A stretch of 64,000 nt of DNA from Marinagarivorans cellulosilyticus (GCF_021655555.1 NZ_AP023086.1:3998685-4062684); one strand, 5' to 3'. Counted from the first letter of the stretch, positions 43,209 through 52,680 are shown. Notes: generated from the sequence alone by a model not told the origin. Made by a program: numbers and translations.

Positions 43209-44282
43209 CTAACGGTCACTCGCGCTAACCCCCGCCTCATCAAAAGAAGCCATTTCATTTAAAATATTAACCGCCGAAACTAACAGCGGATAAGCCATAG
43301 CACTGCCGCTACCCTCGCCTAAGCGCATACCTAATTGCAAAATGGGTGTACGCTTAAAATATTTTAATAACGCGCCATGGCCATGCTCAGCTGAGCCATG
43401 CGAAAAAAGACAATAATCCAACACCAAAGGATTAATAAGGGTGGCAACCGCCAAGGCTGCTGAAGCAATAAAACCATCGACAAGCACAACCATTTTATGA
43501 CTAGCCGCTTGCAGATAGGCTCCTGTCATCATCGCTATTTCATAGCCGCCAAAAGCACTCAGCAAACGAACGGCATCTTTTTCTGCCCCATCCAAAAACG
43601 CTTTATGCTGCGCTAAACCTTTTTCGATAACAGCAAGTTTATGCGCAATACCGGCAGCATCTAAACCTGTGCCAGCACCCACACATTGCGCAAGCGGAGC
43701 CCCCGTTACAAAATGCGTTAACGCCGCCGCAGAGGTTGTATTGCCTATCCCCATTTCCCCCAGCAATACAACTTTACCCCCTTCATGCGACGCCGCGTTA
43801 ATAACATCAGCTCCGGCTTCTAGCGCTAAAACGACGTCACCCGAAGTAATGGCAAGTTCTTTAACAAAATTGCGACTACCGTGGTTAATTTTTCGATTTT
43901 GCAACCCCGGTAAATCAGCAACATCGCCATTGATGCCCGCATCCACAATCCCAAGAGACATGCTATGCTGACGCGCTAATACGCTGATAGCCGCGCCGCC
44001 GGCTAAAAAATTAGCAACCATTTGCTGAGTTACCGCCTGAGGGAAAGCACTTACGCCCTCCTCGCACACGCCGTGATCACCAGCAAATACAAAAACTTGT
44101 GGCTTAGACAAAGTAGGCGTTAAGGTGTTTTGAATCATCCCTATGCGCAAAGCAATTTGCTCGATCTGCCCAAGCGACCCCAAAGGCTTCGTTTTATTGT
44201 TCAACTTATCCTGAATTGATTCACGCATCACTTCGTTAAGCGGCTCTATTTTTATTTCAGCCAAGCGCTCACTGTAAATCAT
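43209..44282 (-). CDS. cobT: nicotinate-nucleotide-dimethylbenzimidazole phosphoribosyltransferase
   Basis: A 357-residue CobT. NKTKPLGSLGQIEQIALRIG near the start, VFAGDHGVCEEGVSAFP, and GEMGIGNTTSAAAL are family signatures. It activates dimethylbenzimidazole as alpha-ribazole phosphate for the lower ligand of B12. Its ATG overlaps the cobO stop by one base. Confidence 0.95.
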   Translation of the reverse strand: MIYSERLAEIKIEPLNEVMRESIQDKLNNKTKPLGSLGQIEQIALRIGMIQNTLTPTLSKPQVFVFAGDHGVCEEGVSAFPQAVTQQMVANFLAGGAAISVLARQHSMSLGIVDAGINGDVADLPGLQNRKINHGSRNFVKELAITSGDVVLALEAGADVINAASHEGGKVVLLGEMGIGNTTSAAALTHFVTGAPLAQCVGAGTGLDAAGIAHKLAVIEKGLAQHKAFLDGAEKDAVRLLSAFGGYEIAMMTGAYLQAASHKMVVLVDGFIASAALAVATLINPLVLDYCLFSHGSAEHGHGALLKYFKRTPILQLGMRLGEGSGSAMAYPLLVSAVNILNEMASFDEAGVSASDR

Positions 44283-44890
44283 TAAAAATCCACTCCCTTG
44301 CGCGCTTTTACCCCCGACTTGTAGGCATGCTTAATATCTTTAACCTCCGACACCGTATCGACTAGCGTTTGCAGCGCCGCGCCACCACCGCGCCCGGTAA
44401 CGACTACACTTTGCTCGTAAGGCCGATTTTTCAACGCATCAAGAATCATTTGTTCACTTAAGTATTTATAAGCAATCATGTATGTTGCCTCATCCAGCAC
44501 AACCAAATCGATCGAGCTATCGGTTAGTGCTTTTTCAGCATAACGCCAAGTTTCTTCTGCCGCGGCAATATCCGCCGTACGATCTTGGGTATTCCAAGTA
44601 AAGCCTGTGCCCATCTGGTAAAAATCTACCTCGGGGCATTTATCGCGTAAATAAATTTCCTCTCCGGAAAGCTGGGCGCCCTTAATAAACTGGATAACAG
44701 CCACTTTTTGGCCATAACCTAAAGCCCGCAACACCATGCCAAAAGCAGAACTACTTTTACCTTTGCCGTTCCCCGTTAACAATACCGACACGCCACGCTC
44801 AACATCAGCGGCAGCGATATTGGCATCAACCTTAGCTTTTTGTTTTTGCATGGCGGCTTTGTGTTTTTGGTTTTTATCTATCTCAGACAT
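44282..44890 (-). CDS. cobO: corrinoid adenosyltransferase
   Basis: A 202-residue CobO/BtuR-type ATP:corrinoid adenosyltransferase with the P-loop LLTGNGKGKSSSAFGM near residue 36 and the later VVLDEATYMIAYKYL. It puts the adenosyl group on imported cobinamide or cobalamin. Lies 38 bp downstream of btuB on the same strand and overlaps cobT. Confidence 0.95.
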   Translation of the reverse strand: MSEIDKNQKHKAAMQKQKAKVDANIAAADVERGVSVLLTGNGKGKSSSAFGMVLRALGYGQKVAVIQFIKGAQLSGEEIYLRDKCPEVDFYQMGTGFTWNTQDRTADIAAAEETWRYAEKALTDSSIDLVVLDEATYMIAYKYLSEQMILDALKNRPYEQSVVVTGRGGGAALQTLVDTVSEVKDIKHAYKSGVKARKGVDF

Positions 44891-44928
44891 AAAGTTCTCA
44901 CAAACACGTCCCTGTGCTAACTCAAAAA

Positions 44929-46881
44929 TTAAAAGGTTACTTTAACGCCAGCAACCCAGTTGCGGCCATCTTCGTTATAAGATGGGTTAAGCGTATATTC
45001 TTTATCAAAGATATTATTCAATTTTGCCTGTACGCGGATGTGATCCGATACTTGGTAAGCGAAAGTTGCATTTGCGACCCCATAGCCTGCAGTGTAACCC
45101 GATTCCGCATAACGCTCACTCACCTTGCGACCCGACTGAATCTTTGCTTGCATCCCAAGTTCAACAGCGCCGGACGTCTTTTGCCATGCCAAGCGAAGCG
45201 TACGCTTTGCTCGATTATTCAGAGGCTGGGCTTCACTTTCTGACACATCAACCGCATCGAGATAATCAAAGGCCGCGCTCAACGAACCCAGCTTATCGCT
45301 AGATACACTACCAACCAACTCTACACCTTGAATATCGGCTTCACGGACATTACTCGGTGTAGAAAAATTAGTCCCATCTTCCAGCACGCTATAGGCTGTC
45401 TCAATTAGATTAGTAACCTCTTTTCTATAAAGCGCCCCACCAAGACTAAAGAAGGAGAAAGAGCCTTCATAGGCTATTTCAAAACTATCAGACTGCTCGG
45501 GCTCCAGATCTGGATTACCTTGGTAAACATGATATTGTCCCGGAGGCCACTCGTAAGCATATTCAGGGTAGTACGCCGAATTAAAAGTAGGAACAATAAA
45601 ACCCTCAGCAAAGCGTACATGGATTTTGTGATTATCAACAAACGTATAAGAACCACCAATGTTCGCAGAATTCTCAGCACCAATTCCACTAGCATCATCG
45701 CGGCGTAAACCTAGAGCGTAAGAAAAGTCAGACACCCCACCAACCAACTGACCAAATATCGCATCTACCGATCGACTATCAACAGCCTCGCCATCTCGAT
45801 TCGTATAAACCTGACTACTTTCAACGTCTGCAGTTAAATTCTCGAAACCCAAAACCAGTGTTTGACCTGAAAAATCAATTTGATTTAACCAGCTTACGCT
45901 TACATTGGTCGTGTTATAGATACTTTCAGAGAACTGCTCGCTAGGGTTTCGCGCTCTATCTACCGAGTCATCAGCCCCCCGCCCCACAGCCAGTGTTGTC
46001 CTGTAGAATTCATTCACACGGCGCGCACCTGACAACTGATAAACAGTTAATGAAGAATCTTGATATGGATCACGGATTGTTCCCAGTCCTCCATCGTATG
46101 AAGAGTCGTTACTATTCGTAAAACCTAGAAATGTTATCTCGGTAAGGTCGTCAGGACGATAACTAAGGTTGACCCCACCCCCTAAACGCTCATAGCCATC
46201 GGCATCCGAATCTGGATCTAGCGCGCCCTCGTGAATAAGACTATCAATACCATCCGACGATTCTCTTATGACAGCTCCAGCTACACCAACAGTATCGCCG
46301 GCATAATTTCCCGCAACACTAGCTCTATGATAATTGTGACTTCCATAGTCAACACCTAAATTTATACCTTTCGAATTCAGCGTGCCTGCCTTGGTAGTGA
46401 TATTCACAACCCCGCCAATAGCATCACTCCCATAAAGCGCTGACGCAGCCCCTCGCAAAATTTCCACACGCCCAATGAGTTCAGGCGGCACAAGTTGATA
46501 AGTCGAGGCGCCGCTTGTTGCACTAGCAATCCTAACACCGTTGACCATTATCAACGATTGCTCTGAGCTAGACCCACGTATTTGAATACTACTGTTAGCC
46601 CCCCGGCTACCTGAACGTAAAACATCAACTCCAGGCTGCAAATCAAACATGTCATTAAGATCGTAAGGCTGAACCTGTCGAATATCTTCTGCCGTAAATT
46701 GACTGACAGAACCGATCACATCATCTAATGGCTGCTCAATGCGAGAAATTGTAACGATAGTTTCTTCTATTTCAGGAGGGGTAACCTCCAGCGAAAAAAC
46801 AACAGTTGGAACAAAGGACGCAGCCATTACAGCAACGCTTAAAAAAGATTTTTTTTGAATTTTTGGAGAGATCATAGTCAT
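44929..46881 (-). CDS. btuB: TonB-dependent vitamin B12 receptor
   Basis: A 650-residue outer-membrane receptor: signal peptide (FLSVAVMAASFVPTVVFS), a TonB box-like ETIVTISR, plug domain (DDVIGSVSQFTAEDIRQVQP, GVRIASATSGASTYQLVPPE) and a 22-strand barrel ending GVKVTF. The barrel is typical of BtuB, and the cobalamin riboswitch upstream plus the cob genes downstream make corrinoid the substrate. An alternative ATG lies 6 bp inside. Confidence 0.92.
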   Translation of the reverse strand: MTMISPKIQKKSFLSVAVMAASFVPTVVFSLEVTPPEIEETIVTISRIEQPLDDVIGSVSQFTAEDIRQVQPYDLNDMFDLQPGVDVLRSGSRGANSSIQIRGSSSEQSLIMVNGVRIASATSGASTYQLVPPELIGRVEILRGAASALYGSDAIGGVVNITTKAGTLNSKGINLGVDYGSHNYHRASVAGNYAGDTVGVAGAVIRESSDGIDSLIHEGALDPDSDADGYERLGGGVNLSYRPDDLTEITFLGFTNSNDSSYDGGLGTIRDPYQDSSLTVYQLSGARRVNEFYRTTLAVGRGADDSVDRARNPSEQFSESIYNTTNVSVSWLNQIDFSGQTLVLGFENLTADVESSQVYTNRDGEAVDSRSVDAIFGQLVGGVSDFSYALGLRRDDASGIGAENSANIGGSYTFVDNHKIHVRFAEGFIVPTFNSAYYPEYAYEWPPGQYHVYQGNPDLEPEQSDSFEIAYEGSFSFFSLGGALYRKEVTNLIETAYSVLEDGTNFSTPSNVREADIQGVELVGSVSSDKLGSLSAAFDYLDAVDVSESEAQPLNNRAKRTLRLAWQKTSGAVELGMQAKIQSGRKVSERYAESGYTAGYGVANATFAYQVSDHIRVQAKLNNIFDKEYTLNPSYNEDGRNWVAGVKVTF

Positions 46882-47010
46882 TACTAAATATCAGTGAGTA
46901 CTATGATGCTACAGGCAGGAAAAGCCGAACGGGAATGGTTATAACTTTTAGAAAAAGCCTTTAACACCAAACAGGAACTGCTGATGTCGCCCACCGCAAC
47001 ATCGTGAATA

Positions 47011-47033
47011 CCTATTGGCTGACACTCAATAGG
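47011..47033 (-). promoter_or_regulatory. hairpin just after the cobalamin aptamer
   Basis: A perfect 7-bp stem CCTATTG/CAATAGG with a 9-base loop lies between the aptamer and btuB. It has no T-run and may be part of the expression platform of the riboswitch. Confidence 0.45.
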
Positions 47034-47042
47034 CGTGCACAC

Positions 47043-47200
47043 TCAGGCCGGTATCCGGGCTCTTGGCTAACACGGCTATTTCACCTTCCCATGCTAAAAA
47101 ACACAGTGGCATTTGAAATAACTAAACCAATTACCGTTGCGGGGGCAGCTCAAGCTCTACACTTGATTCCCGTTTAACCCAAATCGTAAGTTCTTTGGGC
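47043..47200 (-). ncRNA. cobalamin riboswitch upstream of btuB
   Basis: Read on the minus strand, the region holds the conserved B12-element parts in order: GGGAATCAAGTG, then the diagnostic AGCTGCCCCCGCAACGGTAA, then GCCACTG, GGGAAGGTGA and finally AGCCCGGATACCGGCC. These are the peripheral and core blocks of the cobalamin aptamer. It ends about 160 bp before btuB and is expected to shut the btuB-cobOTSC operon when adenosylcobalamin is plentiful. Boundaries are approximate. Confidence 0.92.
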
Positions 47201-47283
47201 ACCTCAATGCGGGCGCGAGTTTACTGGGCGCCGCTCGGGCACGCAAGGCGTTTCACATAATTATCTCGCCATAGGGCGGGCAT

Positions 47284-47317
47284 AAAAAAAACCGCAAGCC
47301 CGAGGGCTTGCGGTTTC
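47284..47317 (-). terminator. rho-independent terminator of rpsA
   Basis: An 11-bp perfect stem built on ACCGCAAGCCC/GGGCTTGCGGT is followed on the minus strand by a run of eight T. Confidence 0.93.
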
Positions 47318-47351
47318 CGAAAGACATTCCCTAAAAGGGAGTAGTAAAAAC

Positions 47352-49034
47352 TTACTTATCTTGGCTTTCGATTTGCGCTTTAATCAAGTCACCAATAGTG
47401 GTTGCACCCGATACAGCTTCAGATTGCTTATTGTGCTCTTTAACCGCTTGCTTCTCGTCCGCTACATCTTTCGCTTTAACAGAAAGAACAATCAAACGAT
47501 TCTTGCGATCAACATTGGTGATTTTCGCTTCAACTTCATCACCTTCTTTCAACACATTGCGCGCATCTTCAATCTTATCGCGGCTAATGTCAGAAGCTTT
47601 CAAAGTCGCCTCTACATCGTCTGCCAAAGTGATGATAGCTGCTTTAGCATCAACTTCTTTAACAACACCATTTACGATAGTGCCCTTGTCGTTCTCAGCA
47701 ACATAAGCGCTAAACGGATCTTCGTCCAACTGCTTAATGCCTAAAGAGATACGCTCGCGCTCTGGGTCGATTGCCAACACAACAGTTTCAAGCTCGTCGC
47801 CTTTCTTGAACTTGCGAACAGCTTCTTCGCCAGTCTCGTTCCAAGAAATATCAGACAAGTGAACCAAGCCGTCGATGCCGCCATCCAAACCAATGAAAAT
47901 ACCAAAGTCAGTGATAGATTTGATCTTACCGCTGATTTTGTCGCCTTTAGCGAACTGGTTAGAGAATGCATCCCAGGGGTTTTCTTGACACTGCTTGATA
48001 CCCAATGAAATACGACGACGCTCTTCGTCGATATCAAGAATCATCACTTCAACTTCGTCGCCTAACTGCACAACTTTAGATGGGTGAATGTTCTTGTTGG
48101 TCCAATCCATTTCAGAAACGTGAACCAAACCTTCAACGCCAGTTTCGATCTCTGCGAAGCAACCGTAGTCAGTAAGATTAGTGATCTTAGCTTTAACTTT
48201 GGCGCCTTCTGGATAACGGCCAGTGATATCTGCCCATGGATCTTCACCCAATTGCTTAAGACCAAGAGAAACACGATTGCGCTCGCGATCAAATTTAAGC
48301 ACTTTAACGTCGATTTCGTCACCAACATTAACAATTTCGCTAGGATGCTTAATACGCTTCCAAGCCATATCGGTAATGTGCAACAAGCCATCTACGCCGC
48401 CCAAGTCAACGAAGGCGCCGTAATCAGTAAGGTTCTTAACGATACCTTTAACAGACTGGCCTTCTTGAAGAGTGGCCAACAACTGCTCACGCTCGTGAGA
48501 GTTAGCTTGCTCCATAACAGCGCGACGAGAAACAACAACGTTGTTGCGCTTCTGATCAAGCTTAATAACTTTAAATTCAAGCTCTTTGCCTTCAAGGTGC
48601 GTGGTTTCACGTACAGGGCGAACGTCAACCAATGAACCTGGCAAGAATGCTCGAATACCAGCAACGTCAACGGTGAAACCACCTTTAACCTTACCGTTAA
48701 TAATACCTTTAACAACTTCTTCAGCACCGTGCGCGCCTTCAAGAACTTTCCAGCTTTCTGCACGTTTTGCTTTTTCGCGTGAAAGTTTCGTTTCGCCGAA
48801 ACCGTCTTCTACGCTTTCAAGGGCAACTTGAACTTCATCGCCAATTTCTAAAGTCAGCTTACCGTCTTCGTTGTAAAACTGCTCTGCGGGGATAACGCCC
48901 TCAGATTTTAGGCCTGCGTGAACAGTTACCCAGTCTTGGTCAACGTCGATAACTACACCAGTTACAATTGAACCGGGAACCATATCTACGGTTAATAAAC
49001 TTTCTTCAAAGAGTTCTGCAAAGCTTTCGCTCAT
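47352..49034 (-). CDS. rpsA: 30S ribosomal protein S1
   Basis: A 560-residue S1 with six S1 domains; repeats 3 to 6 are obvious from GIVKNLTDYGAFVDLGGVDG, AKITNLTDYGCFAEIETGVEG, KIKSITDFGIFIGLDGGIDG and the degenerate last copy. It helps mRNA reach the 30S subunit. The ATG at 49034 gives MSESFAELFEESL, the standard start; an in-frame GTG at 49088 is too early. Unusually, neither cmk upstream nor ihfB downstream is adjacent, although this trio is common in gammaproteobacteria. Confidence 0.97.
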   Translation of the reverse strand: MSESFAELFEESLLTVDMVPGSIVTGVVIDVDQDWVTVHAGLKSEGVIPAEQFYNEDGKLTLEIGDEVQVALESVEDGFGETKLSREKAKRAESWKVLEGAHGAEEVVKGIINGKVKGGFTVDVAGIRAFLPGSLVDVRPVRETTHLEGKELEFKVIKLDQKRNNVVVSRRAVMEQANSHEREQLLATLQEGQSVKGIVKNLTDYGAFVDLGGVDGLLHITDMAWKRIKHPSEIVNVGDEIDVKVLKFDRERNRVSLGLKQLGEDPWADITGRYPEGAKVKAKITNLTDYGCFAEIETGVEGLVHVSEMDWTNKNIHPSKVVQLGDEVEVMILDIDEERRRISLGIKQCQENPWDAFSNQFAKGDKISGKIKSITDFGIFIGLDGGIDGLVHLSDISWNETGEEAVRKFKKGDELETVVLAIDPERERISLGIKQLDEDPFSAYVAENDKGTIVNGVVKEVDAKAAIITLADDVEATLKASDISRDKIEDARNVLKEGDEVEAKITNVDRKNRLIVLSVKAKDVADEKQAVKEHNKQSEAVSGATTIGDLIKAQIESQDK

Positions 49035-49238
49035 TGCGATACCTGTAATGTTTTTCATGGCACTCACCCAAAAAACGGGATTTGCCACTCACCGTGTTAC
49101 CAGCGACACGGGTCTATTAATGTTTTTGCAACAACAGCCAGTGCTGGTGGTTCTACTGCTGCAATTTAAAGCCTCACAGAATATGAGGCGGGCGGAATCT
49201 ACCAGAAAGACGAAGAAAACTCAAGAAGATTCAGAAAA

Positions 49239-50138
49239 CTACTGATTGGCAACACCATGCGGGACATGCCCGGCTGCCACATGGGCGCTGGCGGAATCAC
49301 AATGACTGCGCTGATCATCAAAAAACACATCGGCTCCGTAGGCCTTTAAAAACAACCCCTTATCCATTCCACCCAAAAATAACGACTCATCAATGCGAAC
49401 CCCCCACGCCCTCAAGGTCAAAATAACCCGCTCGTGAGCAGGCGCGGAACGCGCAGTGACTAGCGCTGTACGAATTGGACACTCCCCCTCCGGAAACTCT
49501 TTCTGCAAAGATTGCAAAGCCGATAGAAAATGGCGAAAAGGACCACCCTCCAGCGGCTTTTTGGCCGACTCTTTTTCACTTTTAGCAAAAGCCTTCAAAC
49601 CCTCCGCCTTATAGATGCGCTCAGCCTCATCACTAAAAAGTACAGCATCACCATCAAAAGCAAAGCGCAATTGCGAAGAAACCTCAGGCGCCCCGCCTGC
49701 CGACAAGAGCGTTGCTGCTGCCACGCCATTCTCAAGCGCCCGCCCCACATCCTCTGCATATGTCGACAAAAATAACTGACTATTAAAAGGAGCAATATAG
49801 CGGAACGGACTTTCGCCACCGGTAAAAGCCGCGCGGGTAATATCCAAGCCGTAATGATTAATCGAGTTGAACACCCGCAAGCCGGTATCTGCACTATTGC
49901 GAGACAGCAAAATCACCTCCACGCAACGCCTTCCAAGCAAAGTATTAATCCTTAGCAGCTTATTAACCATGGCGAAAGCCTGCCCGGGCTTTAGCACATC
50001 GTTTTCATGCTCAATTTGGTACTCTGAGTAAGCGCGAAGCCCCTGCGATTCAAACACTGCATGACTATCATCCAAATCAAACAAGGCTCGCGAACTAATG
50101 GCCACAACCAGCTTTCCAGCACCTTCCAACTCTGCCAC
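49239..50138 (-). CDS. cytosolic 5'-nucleotidase family protein
   Basis: A 299-residue protein of the PF06189-type 5'-nucleotidase family. The N-terminal AISSRALFDLDDSHAVF carries the HAD-like nucleophile region, followed by EVILLSRNSADTGLRVFNSI, FTGGESPFRYI and VFFDDQRSHCDSA. It is expected to dephosphorylate nucleoside monophosphates in the cytoplasm. The start is a GTG at 50138 with AGGGGG upstream. Lies 16 bp after the dcyD-type gene on the same strand. Confidence 0.82.
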   Translation of the reverse strand: MAELEGAGKLVVAISSRALFDLDDSHAVFESQGLRAYSEYQIEHENDVLKPGQAFAMVNKLLRINTLLGRRCVEVILLSRNSADTGLRVFNSINHYGLDITRAAFTGGESPFRYIAPFNSQLFLSTYAEDVGRALENGVAAATLLSAGGAPEVSSQLRFAFDGDAVLFSDEAERIYKAEGLKAFAKSEKESAKKPLEGGPFRHFLSALQSLQKEFPEGECPIRTALVTARSAPAHERVILTLRAWGVRIDESLFLGGMDKGLFLKAYGADVFFDDQRSHCDSASAHVAAGHVPHGVANQ

Positions 50139-50150
50139 ACAACCCCCTAT

Positions 50151-51155
50151 TTATCGCTCGGACCACCGCCGCTCGAACTCATTAACATAAGGAAAGACAC
50201 CAAAGCCTCCCCCCGTATGGACAAACACCGCATCAGCATTAGACGCCAAACCATTTTGCACATCCGCAGTAAAGCCGTAAAAAGCCTTTCCGGTATAGAC
50301 AGGGTCCAGCAGCACACCCTCCGTACTAGCCACCTTCAACGCCAAAGCCAAATCAGCCTCGCCCGGCTTGGCATAACCCGCACCAACATAAGCATCAACT
50401 GTTCTGTACCGCAGTGGCGCCTGCAAGCGAACATCAGGGTTGCGCCGCCGCCAATCGGCAATATCAGCCGCTACTTTTCGATCAAAATACGCTGCATCAT
50501 CACACACAGCATAGCCCACCAAGTCGACTTCATAACCCGCCAACGCGAACCCCAAAGCCAAGCCCGCCTGAGTACCACCAGACCCAGTAGCGCAGGCAAC
50601 CACTTCAGGGCTAATGCCTTCACGCTGAAAATCCTCAATCAACTCAAATGCGGCCGCTGCATAACCCCAAATACCCACCCCATCACTAGCGCCAGTCGGC
50701 ACCTCCAACACCACCTCACCTTTAGCCTCATAAATACCAGCCCAATAAGACATAAGGCTCGGTAAGCCACTGGCAAATTCTTTGACGCTGTAAATAGAGC
50801 AGTCGGCGCCAGCCATTTGATCCAGCAGAAAATTCCCCCCAACGTTGCGCCCCTGGGTATCACGCAAAACCAAATGGCACGCCAACCCAAGCTGCGCACA
50901 CGCAAAAGCAGTTGCCCTACAGTGATTCGACTGCACGCCACCACAGGTAATTATGCGCGTCACCCCCGAGCGTTTTGCATAAGCCAAAACATATTCAAGC
51001 TTGCGCACTTTATTACCGGATAACACAAAACCGGTTAGATCATCACGCTTCAACCATAAACGGGCATCTAGCGATTGATCAAAACGCGCCAAGCGGTGCA
51101 TTGGTGTTGGCAGCTGCGCCAACCTTTCTTTGGCCGGCCAATAATCAGCAGTCAT
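50151..51155 (-). CDS. PLP-dependent D-cysteine desulfhydrase / ACC deaminase family enzyme
   Basis: A 334-residue fold-type II PLP enzyme. The Schiff-base lysine is K49 in SGNKVRKLEYVLAYA, followed by the QSNHCRATAFAC substrate loop and the phosphate cup ATGSGGTQAGLALG. D-cysteine desulfhydrase (DcyD) and 1-aminocyclopropane-1-carboxylate deaminase share this family and cannot be told apart by eye. The ATG at 51155 with GGGGG just upstream is chosen over a TTG at 51167. Downstream is the 5'-nucleotidase gene. Confidence 0.85.
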   Translation of the reverse strand: MTADYWPAKERLAQLPTPMHRLARFDQSLDARLWLKRDDLTGFVLSGNKVRKLEYVLAYAKRSGVTRIITCGGVQSNHCRATAFACAQLGLACHLVLRDTQGRNVGGNFLLDQMAGADCSIYSVKEFASGLPSLMSYWAGIYEAKGEVVLEVPTGASDGVGIWGYAAAAFELIEDFQREGISPEVVACATGSGGTQAGLALGFALAGYEVDLVGYAVCDDAAYFDRKVAADIADWRRRNPDVRLQAPLRYRTVDAYVGAGYAKPGEADLALALKVASTEGVLLDPVYTGKAFYGFTADVQNGLASNADAVFVHTGGGFGVFPYVNEFERRWSER

Positions 51156-51192
51156 ATACCCCCACAAGATACAGTTTCCGACAACCCAACGA

Positions 51193-51221
51193 AAAAAGCC
51201 CCGCTATTGCGGGGCTTTTTC
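51193..51221 (-). terminator. terminator after yajC
   Basis: A perfect 8-bp stem AGCCCCGC/GCGGGGCT with a TATT loop, followed on the minus strand by a T-run. Confidence 0.85.
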
Positions 51222-51232
51222 ACTTAAACCAA

Positions 51233-51562
51233 CTAAATCGACTTCATTGTGCCCTTGGGCAAAACCGCATGCACTGCAGATTTTTGAAAGCGCAATTTAA
51301 CACCCTCTCCGGTATCAACCGCAATGTACGACTCATCAACCTCTACAACCTTACCCAACATACCGCTTGTCAGCACAACCTCATCACCCTTAGCAATACC
51401 ACTTACCAGCGCTTCATGCTCTTTTTGACGCTTGCGCTGTGGGCGAATCATCATGAAATACATGAGGACCACCAAGCCCACCAGCATCAGCAACGAAAAC
51501 ATATCGCCGCCACCTTGTGCGCCAGCATCTTGAGCCATTGCTTCTGGAATTAATAAAGACAT
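51233..51562 (-). CDS. yajC: preprotein translocase subunit YajC
   Basis: A 109-residue YajC with one membrane helix (FSLLMLVGLVVLMYFMMI) followed at once by the signature RPQRKRQKEHEAL and the small C-terminal domain with GDEVVLTSGMLGKV. It is an accessory of SecDF. Usually secD and secF follow and tgt precedes; here yajC stands alone between two terminators. The ATG at 51562 gives the standard length; a frame back to 51628 is not used. Confidence 0.94.
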   Translation of the reverse strand: MSLLIPEAMAQDAGAQGGGDMFSLLMLVGLVVLMYFMMIRPQRKRQKEHEALVSGIAKGDEVVLTSGMLGKVVEVDESYIAVDTGEGVKLRFQKSAVHAVLPKGTMKSI

Positions 51563-51625
51563 AAACGTTTCGCCCCTTACTCTATAAAAAGGCGCAACTT
51601 TACAGAGTTTGCCCAACCCCAGCAA

Positions 51626-51648
51626 CAAAAAAGCCCGCTAAGCGGGCC
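51626..51648 (-). terminator. terminator after the AraC-type gene
   Basis: A 6-bp GCCCGC/GCGGGC stem with a 3-base loop, followed on the minus strand by a run of T. Confidence 0.8.
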
Positions 51649-51675
51649 TCTATAAGGTAAGTGTTTTAGCTGAAG

Positions 51676-52680
51676 CTACACGTAATCGCGGAAAAGCTTG
51701 CGGAAAGTACTTGGCGACAACCCAGTCCAACGCTTAAAGGCATTGGTGAAACTGGTGCGGTCAGAAAAGTCGAGCGATACCGAAATGCTATCGATACTCA
51801 TATGCTGCTTAACCAAATAATCAACCGCGTAGTGGAAGCGCACTTGATCACGCAAATCTGCAAAACTAATGTCCTGCTGCTGCAAGCGGCGCTGCAAGGT
51901 ACGCTTAGAAAGGTTTAATTCTTCAGCGACATTGCCAATACCCAGCGGAGATTGACCGATGCGCTTGCGAAGCACCTCAACAACCCGCGACGGAATGCCA
52001 TAAACTTCAGGCAACCTAGCTTGCTCTAAGTACTCATCCAAGGTCTTAACAGACCCCAAAGCAAACATAGCTTGATCTGTCATTTTGCGCTGAGCTTGGG
52101 TTTTGTGTAAATCATTCATGCAGGCGACTCCTTCTGCCAGTAATTCAAGCGATTCAATATCCGACGATTGCAGCTCCTTTGTCAAGTAGGAAGAAGCAAA
52201 AAACACGACAGCTAACGTCTCGCCTTTTGCCGTATGGACAGGAGCACCGACGTAGCTATTTACGATATGGCCATTATATGTACAAGCAGGAACAGATGTG
52301 GGGGTAGGCACAACCTTAGGGCTAACCATCGACTCTTCACGATCAAATATTTCAGATGCAAATGTCCGCTCGATTGTTAGGTGCTGCCCAACATAAAAGG
52401 AATCCGCGTGCTCACCCACAGCAACCACCTCGGCGACTTGTGCCGACAACTGTCGCAAAAGTAACCCGTAATCCATCCCAAACATCGCACATCCCAAGTC
52501 CAAATAGTGCGTAACGCCGGACGAACGGTCGTCGCCATGATTGGAGCGCACCAGCACTTTAAACAACGCTTTTAAGCGCGATTCCGAGTCACCAAGCGTT
52601 AGCGCAGCTATGTCAGGCTGAAAACCTGGCACAGAAACAGAGGGAGCATGAGAATGTGCATGAAGTTTCAAGTTAACCAC
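51676..52680 (-). CDS. AraC-family regulator with N-terminal sensor domain
   Basis: A 334-residue regulator. The first 200 residues form a GAF-like sensor (AMFGMDYGLLLRQL, YVGAPVHTAKGETLAVVFFAS). The C-terminal AraC domain has both helix-turn-helices (GIGNVAEELNLSKRTLQRRLQ and MSIDSISVSLDFSDRTSFTNAFKRWTG). The ligand is unknown. The start is ambiguous: a GTG at 52680 lies inside the likely ribosome site AGGTGG, whereas the TTG at 52671 follows it by 5 bp and is preferred by spacing. The upstream region carries a long direct repeat that may be its own operator. Confidence 0.85.
   Translation of the reverse strand: MVNLKLHAHSHAPSVSVPGFQPDIAALTLGDSESRLKALFKVLVRSNHGDDRSSGVTHYLDLGCAMFGMDYGLLLRQLSAQVAEVVAVGEHADSFYVGQHLTIERTFASEIFDREESMVSPKVVPTPTSVPACTYNGHIVNSYVGAPVHTAKGETLAVVFFASSYLTKELQSSDIESLELLAEGVACMNDLHKTQAQRKMTDQAMFALGSVKTLDEYLEQARLPEVYGIPSRVVEVLRKRIGQSPLGIGNVAEELNLSKRTLQRRLQQQDISFADLRDQVRFHYAVDYLVKQHMSIDSISVSLDFSDRTSFTNAFKRWTGLSPSTFRKLFRDYV

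Noticed and set aside
47352..49034. rpsA as a second, paralogous S1 copy
   Set aside because: It has all six domains and the standard length; nothing marks it as a divergent duplicate.
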